Positions 28,725-38,074 of a stretch of 38,909 nt of DNA are shown here, piece after piece (within the stretch, counting starts at the first letter, position 1; each line of letters opens with the position of its first letter). This stretch comes from Firmicutes bacterium FC7 (GTDB lineage Bacteria; Bacillota; Clostridia; Tissierellales; Tissierellaceae): assembly GCA_022760735.1 (NCBI GenBank), contig JAKELU010000004.1:1-38909 (forward strand), in the 5' to 3' direction. The notes under the pieces were generated by a model. The model had not been told where the DNA came from, did no database searches, and saw only the letters and a list, made by a program, of their open reading frames with translations. The translations under genes and the position numbers were made by a program.

Positions 28725-29690
28725 CTATCTCAGCGACTTATCATATGGTATACCTTCTGCTTTAGGTGCCCTAGATTTCTTAGATGTAAATGCTAGAACT
28801 ACCATAGTAGCAACATATGGCATCATCTTATAATAGGTTTGGTTAATACCTAGATTGTAAAGGAATGGAATCAATGCAACTGAATAAGCTAAAGTTCTTA
28901 AAAACGCAAAGAATATAGCTGCAAAGAATATTTTGCCAGGCCTCCACTGTCCAAATATCATAACTGCTAAAGCAAGAAATCCAAAGCCTGCAACACCTGT
29001 ATGACCATTTACATTTCCATCCATAACACCAACAGAGTAGAAAAATCCTCCAATTCCACCAAGTATACCTGAGATACTAGTACCTAAATATCTCATCTTA
29101 TATACATTTATGCCTACTGAATCTGCAGCGTGTGGATGTTCACCACAAGCACGTAGTCTTAGACCGAATCGAGTTTTATAAAATACAACTATTGAAATTA
29201 TAAGGAATATAATACCTATTATTACAGTTAGGTATGTCTTTTGGAATAACATCTGGCCTATGATAGGTATATCACCTAAAATTGGCATTTTTCTAATATA
29301 AAAATTTACGCTTGTTGTAATACCATCACTACCAAAAAACATTTTTGAGAATAAAAGAATTGCTGCAGGTATAAGCATATTTAATGCAGTACCTGTAATA
29401 GTTTGATTTGCTTTCATGGTAACCGCTGCAAAGGATAATAAAAGTGAATAAATTAAACCTGCAACTGCTGCTACCAACATACCAAGTAATAATATAGTCT
29501 GAGGATTCATTCCAGAATCCTGAACAAAATAAACAAATAAAGCTCCAAAAAATGCACCAAAGAGCATAATACCTTCTAGAGCTAGGTTAATAACTCCACC
29601 TACTTCACTAAACATTCCTCCCAATGCCACAAGAAGCAATGGTATAGCTACAGGAAGCATATTTTGAATTAAATAAAATACTGTATCCAT
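28725..29690 (-). CDS. nupQ: nucleoside ABC transporter permease, NupQ-like
   Basis: A 321-aa BPD_transp_2 family permease with about 8-10 transmembrane segments. Typical points: GGMFSEVGGVINLALEGIML near 24-43, FAAVTMKANQTITGTALNML near 86-105, and the cytosolic coupling segment RLRACGEHPHAADSVGINVYKMRYLG near 178-203. It pairs with the other permease to form the membrane pore of a nucleoside importer. The start ATG overlaps the nupP stop (TAATG), so it is translationally coupled. Exact substrate (purine or pyrimidine nucleoside) unknown. Confidence 0.92.
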   Translation of the reverse strand: MDTVFYLIQNMLPVAIPLLLVALGGMFSEVGGVINLALEGIMLFGAFFGALFVYFVQDSGMNPQTILLLGMLVAAVAGLIYSLLLSFAAVTMKANQTITGTALNMLIPAAILLFSKMFFGSDGITTSVNFYIRKMPILGDIPIIGQMLFQKTYLTVIIGIIFLIISIVVFYKTRFGLRLRACGEHPHAADSVGINVYKMRYLGTSISGILGGIGGFFYSVGVMDGNVNGHTGVAGFGFLALAVMIFGQWRPGKIFFAAIFFAFLRTLAYSVALIPFLYNLGINQTYYKMMPYVATMVVLAFTSKKSRAPKAEGIPYDKSLR

Positions 29691-30915
29691 TATTCTGCCT
29701 CCTTTGTATTATTATCAGGTTTCTCATCATTATTTAATTGATGAGGCTCACTAGTTTGTATAGGGCCTTCAAGATTAACATTTGTAGTTAATGTATCATC
29801 TTCTTTATGTGTAATAAGTCTCTTAACAAATCTAGCAAGTGCTGCATTCATTATCATTGCAAATGCAGAGAAATATATTATTACGGCTATAACTACGTCA
29901 ATTATTTCTGGCTTATATCCCACAAGACTAGCTAAGGTACCTCCACGCTGAATATGTGATATAAATATTGCTGCAAAGATTGTACCTATAGGATGTGAAT
30001 TCCCCAATAGCGCTACTGCTATACCATTGAATCCTGCTTGTGCTATTATATTTATTGGTTCGTATGTCATACTACTTCCAGCAATAGCAGATGGTGCAAG
30101 TATTGCAAATGCTCCCCCTAGTCCTGATAGAGCTCCTGCTATTACCATTGTAATGATAATATTTCTCTTTCCTTTCATACCTGCATATTCACTAGCATAT
30201 TTGTTGTAACCTGTTGCCTTTAATTCATACCCAAAAGTAGTTTTCTGAAGTATAATATACAAAATTACACCTATTAATATTGCAAATATTATGCCTAAAT
30301 TTACATTAGAACCAGGTATACCTAAAGCAGGAATTTGCACTTCTGCTGGCAGATAATTAGTTCTAGTTTTAGTTGGCTCATACATTATAGCATTAGTTTG
30401 AATTAACATATCTACAAGGTACATTCCGATATAATTGAACATTATAGAAGTAATTACCTCATTTACATTTAGTAATGCCTTAAATACCCCTGGGATAAAT
30501 CCCCAGATCATTCCACCAAGCATACCTGCTAATATAGCTACAATCCAATGAGTATTGCCAGGCAAATCCATCATAAAGCCTACATAAAGAGCAAAAAACA
30601 TACCCATTGTATATTGGCCAGAGGCACCTATATTAAACAGACCCATTTTAAATGCAAAACCAACAGAAAGACCCGTCATAATAATTGGTGTGGCAAAGTA
30701 GAACACATCACCGATTCGGCGAAATCCTCCTAATAATATAAATTTAAAGCCTGCTACAGCGCTGCTAGGAATAGCAACAAACATAACTATAAAACCAAAT
30801 ATCAAGCCTAGAAAGATAGCCATCAGAGCAGATGTAAATGATTCAATTCCAATTTTTTTGCAAATTCTCCAATATTAAATTTATTTATTGATGATGTACT
30901 ATTTTTCTCCTGCAT
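29690..30915 (-). CDS. nupP: nucleoside ABC transporter permease, NupP-like, with -1 frameshift near the N-terminus
   Basis: The main frame (29690-30823) encodes a 377-aa BPD_transp_2 permease (FKMGLFNIGASGQYTMG, ELKATGYNKYASEYAGMKGK, AGALSGLGGAFAIL; charged Asn/Asp-rich tail). ATG 30823 has no Shine-Dalgarno and starts within the first hydrophobic helix. A well-placed start exists upstream: ATG ATG (30918-30913) inside the nupO end, behind AAAGGAG. That frame reads MQEKNSTSSINKFNIGEFAKK and then hits A7 (30859-30853) as GCA AAA AAA. A -1 shift there continues as IGIESFTSAL into the main frame without a stop, restoring helix 1. Without the shift the upstream frame ends at TGA 30825-30823, which overlaps ATG 30823. 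Causes could be sequence error, a real indel, programmed frameshift or transcript slippage. Confidence 0.8.
30853..30859 (-). promoter_or_regulatory. A-AAA-AAA slippery heptamer in nupP
   Basis: Seven A in the minus-strand RNA, in the register A AAA AAA relative to the frame begun at ATG 30915, as in X XXY YYZ -1 sites. GGAG lies 7 nt upstream, a Shine-Dalgarno-like element as seen near some bacterial sites such as dnaX. I did not find a convincing downstream stem. Confidence 0.5.
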
Positions 30916-32452
30916 CATTAATCTCCTTTACAGTATCTCTTTTTGCGCCTGACATATAAAGACCAAGCTCTTGTACTGTTGTTGTCTTTGGATCAAGCTC
31001 CCCAACAATTTCACCTTCATACATGACTAAAATGCGATCACTTACATCCATTACCTCATCAAGTTCCAATGACACTAACAATACTGCCTTACCTGCGTCA
31101 CGTCTTGCAACAAGTTGCTTATGGATATATTCGATGGCACCTACATCTAATCCCCTTGTTGGTTGCACGGCTACAAGAAGTTCATGATCTTTGTCGATTT
31201 CTCTAGCAATTATTGCCTTCTGTTGATTTCCACCAGACATACTTCTTGTAATTGTGATTGGGCCTTGACCACTTCTAATATCGTATTCATCTATTAGTCT
31301 TTCGGCATATTTTCTCACTGCATCAAATTTTATAAATCCACCTTTTTGGAATTCAGGTTGCCAATACCTTTGAAGAACTAAATTTTCTTCCAGTTTATAA
31401 TCTAAAACTAGGCCGTGTTTATGTCTATCTTCAGGTATATGACTAATTCCAGCTATTGAACGTTCTCTGATAGATGCTTTTGTTATATCCTTACCACATA
31501 AGGTTATAGTTCCTGAGCTGATTTTACTTAGTCCAGTTAAGGCTTGAACAAATTCAGTTTGTCCATTACCGTCTATTCCTGCAAGGCAAACAATCTCCCC
31601 AGCTCTTACATCAAAGGATACATTCTTAACAACTTCTTTCTTGTTATCGACTGATGGTACAGACACATTTCTAACAGATAAAACTACATCTGTAGGATTT
31701 GCTTCCTTCTTCTGCACACTAAATGTTATATCTCTTCCTACCATCATCCTTGAAAGTTCTTCTTTTGTGGTATCCTTTATATCTACAGTACCTATATATT
31801 TACCTTTTCTAAGAACTGTACATCTATCTGCAACTTCCATTATTTCATTTAGTTTATGGGTAATGAAAAGTATCGATTTTCCTTCACTAGCAAAGCCCTT
31901 CATTATCTGTAGAAGCTCTTTTATCTCCTGAGGAGTTAAAACTGCTGTAGGCTCATCAAATATAAGGATTTCATTATCTCTATATAGCATTTTTAAAATT
32001 TCAACCCTTTGCTGCATACCTACAGTTATATCTTCAATTAACGCGTCAGGGTCAACCTTAAGTCCATACTTTTCAGAAATTTCTAAAACCTTTTCTCTTG
32101 CTTCCTTTTTCTTAATAAAACCAGCTGTATTAGGTTCAACACCTAGAATAATATTTTCAAGCACTGTAAAATTCTCTACTAGCTTGAAATGCTGATGAAC
32201 CATACCAATACCCAAGTCATTGGCATCATTAGGATTATTTATCTTAACTACTTTGCCGTCTTTTCTAATTTCACCACTTTCTGCCTGATAAAGTCCAAAT
32301 AGTACACTCATCAGTGTGGATTTACCGGCACCATTTTCACCTAGCAGTGCGTGTATTTCACCCCTTCTTAATTGAAGGGTTATATTATCGTTAGCAATAA
32401 TGCCCGGAAATTTTTTTGTAATATTGATCATTTCAATAATATAATTTTCCAC
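30899..32452 (-). CDS. nupO: nucleoside ABC transporter ATP-binding protein, NupO-like (two ABC domains)
   Basis: A 517-aa tandem ATPase. Domain 1: Walker A GENGAGKST near 38-46, Q-loop MVHQHFK, signature region ITVGMQQRVEILK near 144-156, Walker B LIFDEPTAV near 165-173. Domain 2: degenerate Walker A GIDGNGQTEF near 297-306, signature SGGNQQKAIIARE near 407-419, and Walker B LLVAVQPTRGLD with Gln in place of the usual catalytic-site Glu region. The asymmetry is normal for RbsA/YufO-type proteins. Start GTG 32452, with AGAGG upstream. The gene end overlaps the probable nupP start. It energises nucleoside uptake with BMP, NupP and NupQ. Confidence 0.94.
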   Translation of the reverse strand: MENYIIEMINITKKFPGIIANDNITLQLRRGEIHALLGENGAGKSTLMSVLFGLYQAESGEIRKDGKVVKINNPNDANDLGIGMVHQHFKLVENFTVLENIILGVEPNTAGFIKKKEAREKVLEISEKYGLKVDPDALIEDITVGMQQRVEILKMLYRDNEILIFDEPTAVLTPQEIKELLQIMKGFASEGKSILFITHKLNEIMEVADRCTVLRKGKYIGTVDIKDTTKEELSRMMVGRDITFSVQKKEANPTDVVLSVRNVSVPSVDNKKEVVKNVSFDVRAGEIVCLAGIDGNGQTEFVQALTGLSKISSGTITLCGKDITKASIRERSIAGISHIPEDRHKHGLVLDYKLEENLVLQRYWQPEFQKGGFIKFDAVRKYAERLIDEYDIRSGQGPITITRSMSGGNQQKAIIAREIDKDHELLVAVQPTRGLDVGAIEYIHKQLVARRDAGKAVLLVSLELDEVMDVSDRILVMYEGEIVGELDPKTTTVQELGLYMSGAKRDTVKEINDAGEK

Positions 32453-32521
32453 AGTTTAACCTCTTCTTATTAATTTTTTTATTATAACACACCATTGGAC
32501 ATTTCAGGTGTTTACTATATA

Positions 32522-32550
32522 TGAAAAATGGAGGAATAGCCTTCCTCCAT
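32522..32550 (-). terminator. intra-operon hairpin between bmp and nupO (partial terminator)
   Basis: 9-bp stem ATGGAGGAA/TTCCTCCAT, then TTTTTCAT on the minus strand. It probably lets the binding protein be made in excess over the membrane parts, with some read-through. Confidence 0.75.
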
Positions 32551-32606
32551 CACAATTTTTACTTGCATAAGGCTTAAACCAATAGGCAGGTAAACAAACT
32601 TCTTAA

Positions 32607-33797
32607 TTATCTAGTTGTTACTTTAACCTTTACAAGACCTAATGAATTTGTAAGCTCTTGTGCTGTAGCATATCCTGTTGCATCAGCAACTTCTATAGTT
32701 CTCTTAACTTCTATAGAACCATCTGCAAGTTTAGAAAATACTTCTTCATATTGTTCTTTTGTAAACTTTTCAAATCTGTCAAATGCATCAGCATTTTCAT
32801 CGCCTATTACAGTTGTTGGAAGTCCAACACCATCATTTGCTGCATTAAAGTAAGTTGTCTTTCCACCGAAAGTATCCCAGCTGTTTGTCTTATAGATTGA
32901 TTCAAGAACAGCTATAACAGATGCAGCAAGACCTTTTGTAGCTGATGTTATAACAGTTTCACTATCATATCTTTGGTCTACGTCAACACCTATAACCTTC
33001 GCGCCAGCTTCACTTGCTGCTGACATAACGCTCTTACCAACAGCTCCACCGCAAGCAAAGATTACTTCAGTACCTTCTTGATACATAGTTCTTGCTGTAG
33101 CTTTATTAGTATCATTTTCTTCAAAGTTACCAGTATAGTGGTAAGTTACTTCTACTGAACCGTCAGCTAATCCTAGCTCTTTTGCTGCATCTTCTGCTCC
33201 TTGAAGGTAACCATAACCAAACGCTTGTACTGCAGGTACAGCCATACCACCCATGAAGCCTAATTTAGTCATACCATCCATAACTGCAGCATAACCAGCT
33301 AAGTAACCAGATTGCTCTTCTGAATACATGATACTTGCAACATTTTCTTTTGTTTCAAATGTTGAGTAATCAGCTGAATGAGGAGCACCATCTAGAAGTA
33401 TAAACTTAACATCTGGATATTTGTTTTGTGCTTCAAAGATTGGAACTTCAAATAAGAATCCAGGAGTAACAACTACTTTTGCTCCACCAGTTACAGCTAG
33501 GTCAATTGCAGCTAAATAACCAGCATCAGATGCTTCTTCAGGTTTAATATATTGGTGTGAAATACCTTCTGCTTCAGCAAACGCTACTACTCCTTCCCAA
33601 GATCCTTGGTTAAATGATTTGTCATCGATATTACCCTTATCTGTAATAAGTGCAATTTCGAATCCATCTGCTGCATTTCCTGAACCTTGACTTGGAGTGT
33701 TTCCTCCACTTTGATTTTCTTTAGCAGGAGCACTGCAGCCTACTAAACTCATAGCTACCATAGCAATAGCTAAAGTTAATGCTAGAATTTTCTTCAT
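32607..33797 (-). CDS. BMP-family nucleoside-binding lipoprotein
   Basis: A 396-aa substrate-binding lipoprotein. The signal peptide MKKILALTLAIAMVAMSLVGC ends in lipobox LVGC (18-21); a Ser/Gly/Asn linker follows. The mature part is a Bmp domain: ALITDKGNIDDKSFNQGSW near 50-68, VVTPGFLFEVPIFEAQNKYPDVKF, GFMGGMAVPAVQAFGYGYLQGA, FACGGAVGKSVMSAASEAG and VIGVDVDQR. Family knowledge: such proteins bind purine nucleosides for the adjacent ABC permeases. It has its own strong promoter and is followed by a partial terminator. ATG with AGGGGGTC upstream. The grdD gene ends 121 nt upstream without a clear terminator, so some read-through is possible. Confidence 0.93.
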   Translation of the reverse strand: MKKILALTLAIAMVAMSLVGCSAPAKENQSGGNTPSQGSGNAADGFEIALITDKGNIDDKSFNQGSWEGVVAFAEAEGISHQYIKPEEASDAGYLAAIDLAVTGGAKVVVTPGFLFEVPIFEAQNKYPDVKFILLDGAPHSADYSTFETKENVASIMYSEEQSGYLAGYAAVMDGMTKLGFMGGMAVPAVQAFGYGYLQGAEDAAKELGLADGSVEVTYHYTGNFEENDTNKATARTMYQEGTEVIFACGGAVGKSVMSAASEAGAKVIGVDVDQRYDSETVITSATKGLAASVIAVLESIYKTNSWDTFGGKTTYFNAANDGVGLPTTVIGDENADAFDRFEKFTKEQYEEVFSKLADGSIEVKRTIEVADATGYATAQELTNSLGLVKVKVTTR

Positions 33798-33839
33798 TAA
33801 AATGACCCCCTTAATTCATTTGACTTATGTCTATATGAT

Positions 33840-33868
33840 ATTATACCCCTTTGATGGCAAAATTTCAA
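33840..33868 (-). promoter_or_regulatory. promoter of bmp-nup operon
   Basis: Minus strand: TTGAAA (33868-33863), 17-nt spacer, consensus TATAAT (33845-33840). Confidence 0.8.
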
Positions 33869-33918
33869 ACATAATAAAAGCAATATTTCACTTTAATTAC
33901 GACATTTCATACAAGAGT

Positions 33919-35097
33919 TTAGCAATCTTCTGGCCGCCCTACGCTATAACCTGCATTGTCTAGAATTTTAAGGGCTTCTTTAACCTTGCTTTCATTTACC
34001 ATAACAATAGGCCCAGTGCAACCCATACCCGATTCAGCGTATATACCATTCTTCCATAATACCTTAACGGCATCCTCAAGCTCCATAATATCTATTCCTT
34101 CTATGGTTCCAGTAACAACTTCTTTTTCAGGTGACGTTATTTCTTCATCTTTATCTTCCTTCTTTGCTTCTTTACTTAAACTATTTAGTAATTCTTTAAA
34201 TCCAGCTGAATTTACTTTTTCAAACTCACTCTTTGCTATCTCATTAATTTTTCCTCTTACGAGAGATGCTCCGTAACTAATTGCATTAGCAACCACTGGA
34301 GAGCCTGAAGCTCTTGATAAAATTAAAATGTTCCTATTATACCCTTCGCCGATCCCAGGCCCATATCCATAACCTAACGCTTCAAAGCTACCACCTGTTG
34401 TATAAGAAGAGAAGACCTTCATTAAAATATTTCCAGTCAAGGTATCAGTTATCATAACATCAGGCGTACCTATAAGGAGGTCATTTCCTCTCATTACTGA
34501 ACCACCATCTGCCCTTTTCGATTCAGAGAAATTAATCTGGTATCCATTGCTTGATAAGGTTTTAAGAGCTCTTTCCACTTGTCTAGCTCCATCTACATTT
34601 AATATTCCAACTGTTGGGTCTGCTATACCCATGGTTTTGGCTACAATTATTCCATATATGCCGTTTCTTACCATAGCTTCAACTCTATTTGGAGATGATG
34701 TTCCAGTTGTTGTGGCAATAAACATTTCTCTACCAAGTCCTGGAGTTATTACTCGCCCAACTGTTGAGACTCCAATAGGGAAGCTGTAATGCATTGTAAC
34801 ACATGCTCCGATTTCGTTGTTATCAAGCATTTCCTCCATCTTTTTATAGCCTTCATCTTCATTTTCTACTATTACTTGCGTTAAATTGGAATTTACTTTT
34901 GGTCCTATTAATACTACTTCAATTGATTTATCTCTTTCTGCAGCTATTTCCGCACCTTTTACTACATTTTCAACACCAAGCTCACTGCCAAAAGTCGTAA
35001 TTCCAACCCGAATTTTTTCACCAAATTCACCTGTCTCCAATGCATTTGCAATATCATTAAATACTTTGCCAAGCATGGTCTTAACATCATTAGCCAT
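33919..35097 (-). CDS. grdD: glycine reductase complex component C, subunit GrdD
   Basis: A 392-aa PlsX-like subunit of protein C, which converts the carboxymethyl/ketene-level intermediate handed on by selenoprotein A to acetyl phosphate. The body resembles phosphate acyltransferases (IRVGITTFGSELGVENVVKGAE, PGLGREMFIATTTGTSSPNRVEAMVRN, GYGYGPGIGEGYNRNILILSRASGSPVVANA). The thiol in GMGCTGPIVMV falls at residue 360 by my count, next to Cys359, which has been described as the active-site thiol in Eubacterium acidaminophilum GrdD. A charged linker (about 312-335) precedes it. It ends in Cys. ATG with AGAGGTG; 10 nt after grdC. Product acetyl phosphate feeds ATP formation by acetate kinase (not in the window). 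Confidence 0.95.
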   Translation of the reverse strand: MANDVKTMLGKVFNDIANALETGEFGEKIRVGITTFGSELGVENVVKGAEIAAERDKSIEVVLIGPKVNSNLTQVIVENEDEGYKKMEEMLDNNEIGACVTMHYSFPIGVSTVGRVITPGLGREMFIATTTGTSSPNRVEAMVRNGIYGIIVAKTMGIADPTVGILNVDGARQVERALKTLSSNGYQINFSESKRADGGSVMRGNDLLIGTPDVMITDTLTGNILMKVFSSYTTGGSFEALGYGYGPGIGEGYNRNILILSRASGSPVVANAISYGASLVRGKINEIAKSEFEKVNSAGFKELLNSLSKEAKKEDKDEEITSPEKEVVTGTIEGIDIMELEDAVKVLWKNGIYAESGMGCTGPIVMVNESKVKEALKILDNAGYSVGRPEDC

Positions 35098-35107
35098 TAT
35101 ATCACCT

Positions 35108-36646
35108 CTAATCCTTTAGTAGATGAGAAGCAAATTCTCTCATAGCCTCAGCTACCAGGTTTCTTACCTCAGATTCTGAAATGCCCTTTGTTTCTTCAAC
35201 TTTTCCAGGATTTTTTTCAATAACAATTGAAGCACCATCAAATAGATTTGTCATTCTTCCCAGGAAAAGGCTTCCTTTACCTATTATCATTGCATTTTTA
35301 ATTTCCCCAGCTAGTATGTCTTCTCTTGCAAACCCTATATATGGGATACCAGATGGAATATGTCCTTGAGTAGGTGCCCAACCTTCCATTCCATGTTTCA
35401 TAATAAAGTCATTTAATTCGCTTCTCTCAATATCTCCTCTCTTAACTCCCAAAGCAGCAATCATCTTGTAGTTAGCCTGAGGTACATCTCCTGCTCCAGC
35501 AGGTTTAGTTATATCTGGATTCTGCATTTCTACTGAGTACTTATCTATATCAGTAATTTTCAAATTGCCTCTTTCTAATGGTTCTGTTACCAATGCTGTT
35601 ATTACTGCTTGAGGTGAAGAACCAGTACCTACATTGTGTTTACCTACAAGGTCGTTTCTTAGAATAGGGTTAACTCCATCATTTTCTGAAACAAGCATAG
35701 CAAAACCACCGATTACATCTTCAAGAACAGGAAGTCCTTTCTTTACATGATCTTTACCGTTCATTCCTAGTTTTGCTGTGGAACCACCTGATACTACCAT
35801 TACATTTTTAAAAGTACCGGATTTTACTAAGGAGGCAGCTGATATAATTGTGTGGGCTGGTGCAGCACAGAAGCCTCGTACATCAGAGCCTGATGCATTA
35901 GTAAGACCTGCTATTTCCGCAATAGCCTTGGCAAAATTACCTCCTCCACGTTGGTTCATATCACCGCATGCTTCTTCTGAGCACTCTAATACATAATCAA
36001 TACTTGCTGGGTCAATATCATATTTATCAAGTAGATGCAATGCTGCCAATACTCCTGATGCCTTTGATACTAAGTTTTCAAATATAACATGAGCATTTAA
36101 GTTAACATCAACATCATGGGCTCTCTTTACACAACCAACTAATTTATCATTATATAACAATGCCTCAGCATGATGATTTTTAATAAGATCTTCTATTACA
36201 GATGAGTCGTCACCATCTTTAAGTCTAGCTACTAATGAGTCATTAATGAGTGGATGATTATTGAGCTTTTCCTTTACTGATGCAGTAAATTCTTTGTCAA
36301 GTTTAACTAAATCAAATACGTCAACTATCTTCATCAGGCCTATAAATTCATCTTCTGGCATTATTTCTCCGAATTTACCAACTCGATCTGCATTAGAAAT
36401 ATCCTTATCATGCCATGGCTGTGGAATATTTCTTAGCTCTTCAGGACGATGATTTCCTATATAAACTTGATTTGGAAGATAGTTTACAGCCTCTTCATAG
36501 CTTCTTAGATGATTTGGTAATTCTTTAAGATAATCTGAATCAGGATTTAAAATCTTTTCAGTTGTTTGTGTTGTACCATTATGAAGAACCATATCTGGTG
36601 CATGAACTAAAACATAGCTTGCACCTTTAACTACTGCAAATGACAT
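35108..36646 (-). CDS. grdC: glycine reductase complex component C, subunit GrdC
   Basis: A 512-aa thiolase/FabH-like subunit of protein C, partner of GrdD. Segments such as HAPDMVLHNGTTQTTE near 15-30, ECSEEACGDMNQRGGGNFAKAI near 218-239, DVRGFCAAPAHTIISAASLVKSG near 253-275, VVSGGSTAKLGMNGKDHVKKG and GWAPTQGHIPSG are characteristic of GrdC. The Cys in FCAAPAH corresponds to a ketoacyl-synthase-like nucleophile position (inferred). ATG with ATGGAGGTG; a hairpin separates it from grdB, and grdD follows 10 nt later. Confidence 0.95.
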   Translation of the reverse strand: MSFAVVKGASYVLVHAPDMVLHNGTTQTTEKILNPDSDYLKELPNHLRSYEEAVNYLPNQVYIGNHRPEELRNIPQPWHDKDISNADRVGKFGEIMPEDEFIGLMKIVDVFDLVKLDKEFTASVKEKLNNHPLINDSLVARLKDGDDSSVIEDLIKNHHAEALLYNDKLVGCVKRAHDVDVNLNAHVIFENLVSKASGVLAALHLLDKYDIDPASIDYVLECSEEACGDMNQRGGGNFAKAIAEIAGLTNASGSDVRGFCAAPAHTIISAASLVKSGTFKNVMVVSGGSTAKLGMNGKDHVKKGLPVLEDVIGGFAMLVSENDGVNPILRNDLVGKHNVGTGSSPQAVITALVTEPLERGNLKITDIDKYSVEMQNPDITKPAGAGDVPQANYKMIAALGVKRGDIERSELNDFIMKHGMEGWAPTQGHIPSGIPYIGFAREDILAGEIKNAMIIGKGSLFLGRMTNLFDGASIVIEKNPGKVEETKGISESEVRNLVAEAMREFASHLLKD

Positions 36647-36678
36647 AATTGCACCTCCATAATTATTTATTTTGATAC

Positions 36679-36704
36679 AAAAGGGTGATTCTCATCACCC
36701 TTTT
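36679..36704 (-). other. intercistronic hairpin between grdB and grdC
   Basis: A perfect 11-bp stem AAAAGGGTGAT/ATCACCCTTTT with a 4-nt loop. On the minus strand it ends in TTTTG, so it could act as a partial terminator or an mRNA stabiliser. Confidence 0.7.
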
Positions 36705-36721
36705 ATATCATCTATTGACTA

Positions 36722-38038
36722 TTATTTTTTAACCTCAAAAACAGTCTGTTCAGTAACTTCTGTTTGTAATGCTTCAAGAGCTCTTTCCACAAGTTTTCTT
36801 CTTAAAGCTTTTTCCTCTTTTGGTTCCAGTGCAGGGTTGCCAAGAGGATGTGGTATTGCTATAGTAGGAACTATTCTATTAGCACCTACAGTCAGTGAAA
36901 TCGGAACTACTGTACACATGTGAACTACAGGAATTCCAGCTCTTTCTATTTCTTTAACCATTGTTGCACCGCAACGTGTACAGGTACCTCAGGTAGAAGT
37001 TAGAATAACTGCGTCCACTCCATCTGCTTTTAATTCTTTACTGAATTCTTCAGCAAATTTCTTAGCATTGGCTACAGCTGTTCCATTACCAACTGTAGCA
37101 TAGAAGTATCTATGAAGTTCTCCAATCTTGCCTTCTTTTTCTAAATCTCTTAGAACATCAACTGGTAATACCCTATCTGCATCTAAATTAGCATATACAG
37201 GGTCATATCCACCATGGGCAGTTTGATGTGTTTCCTCTGTTAGGTTTTCATATCCTGAAATATCATATTTACCATATTTAGAAGCTGATGAAGATTCTAT
37301 ATGGTCAGGATTGCCCTTTGGAACAATTCCACCTGATGTAACTAAAGCAATTTTAGCCTTCATAATATCTTTAACGGCTGGATTTGGTTCCACTCTATCA
37401 AAATTAGGCATAGGATATTCAGTCTCAAATTCCTCGTTTTTAAGCTTTTTAACCAACATTTCAACTGCTCTTTGAGAACCTCTCTTGTCGGTAAAGTAAT
37501 TTTTTCTTATACCTCTAGGTATATAGCCCTCTTCTTCTGGGGAACCTATTTCCTCTCCTCTAGCTAATTTTAAAGCTAGTGGAACCATTTTTGCTACAGC
37601 ATCTCTCATTCCAACAGCACTATCTTTAGTGGATACAATATAAATGTTTTTCTTAAACATATCCACACCTGGATTTTCAATATACATACCTGTTAAAGCT
37701 GGGATTCTTAGTTCATTTTGAACAGCTTCTGTTATTGTTCCAGCAGCAACACCATATCTACCTGCATTAAATGCTGGACCAGCTATAAATAGGTCTGGTT
37801 CGTATTTCTTAACCATTTCTATTATTTCTTTTTTTGCTTCTTCAATATTTTCATTAAAATAACTATCTCCGCATATAATAGTTGCTACGATTTCTGCCTC
37901 ATCCTTAAAACCTGCCTTTAGGGCCATACCCGGTCCTAATACAGCTTCTCTGACTTCAGGCTTGTAATCGGCCTTTTCTTCTCCTCCGATACCTGCGAAG
38001 AATTGATTTATATAATGAACTACTCTAATTTTTCCCAT
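36722..38038 (-). CDS. grdB: glycine reductase selenoprotein B subunit GrdB (Sec at TGA 36991-36989)
   Basis: A 438-aa substrate-binding selenoprotein that with GrdE attacks glycine and passes a carboxymethyl group to GrdA. The frame is open from 38038 to 36722 except for one TGA at codon 350, in the context LTSTUGTCTRCGATM, the signature of GrdB/F/H selenoproteins. Sequence before (KIRVVHYINQFFAGIGGEEKAD, GDSYFNENIEEAKKEI, GPAFNAGRYGVAAG) and after (RAGIPVVHMCTVVPISLTVG, IPHPLGNP) belongs to one family, so it is not a pseudogene. Because the order is grdE-A-B-C-D, the glycine form (GrdB) is more likely than sarcosine or betaine paralogues. ATG with AGAGGGGGG upstream. Confidence 0.95.
36963..36975 (-). 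promoter_or_regulatory. candidate apical part of a bacterial SECIS hairpin in grdB
   Basis: GTTGC-GGT-GCAAC starts 13 nt after the TGA and has a G-rich loop about 19-21 nt downstream, in the distance range expected for SelB recognition. A looser outer pairing of ACC and GGT is possible. Not folded computationally. Confidence 0.45.
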
Positions 38039-38074
38039 ATTTTCCCCCCTCTCTATTTTTTAGGCTTGGGAATA

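Noticed and set aside
33798-33918. terminator after grdD
   Set aside because: No stem with a following U-run could be seen; only the bmp promoter is supported.
36961-38038. grdB as a pseudogene or as two separate genes
   Set aside because: The interrupting codon is TGA at the family's conserved Sec position, followed by GTCTRCG, and both halves are in one frame.
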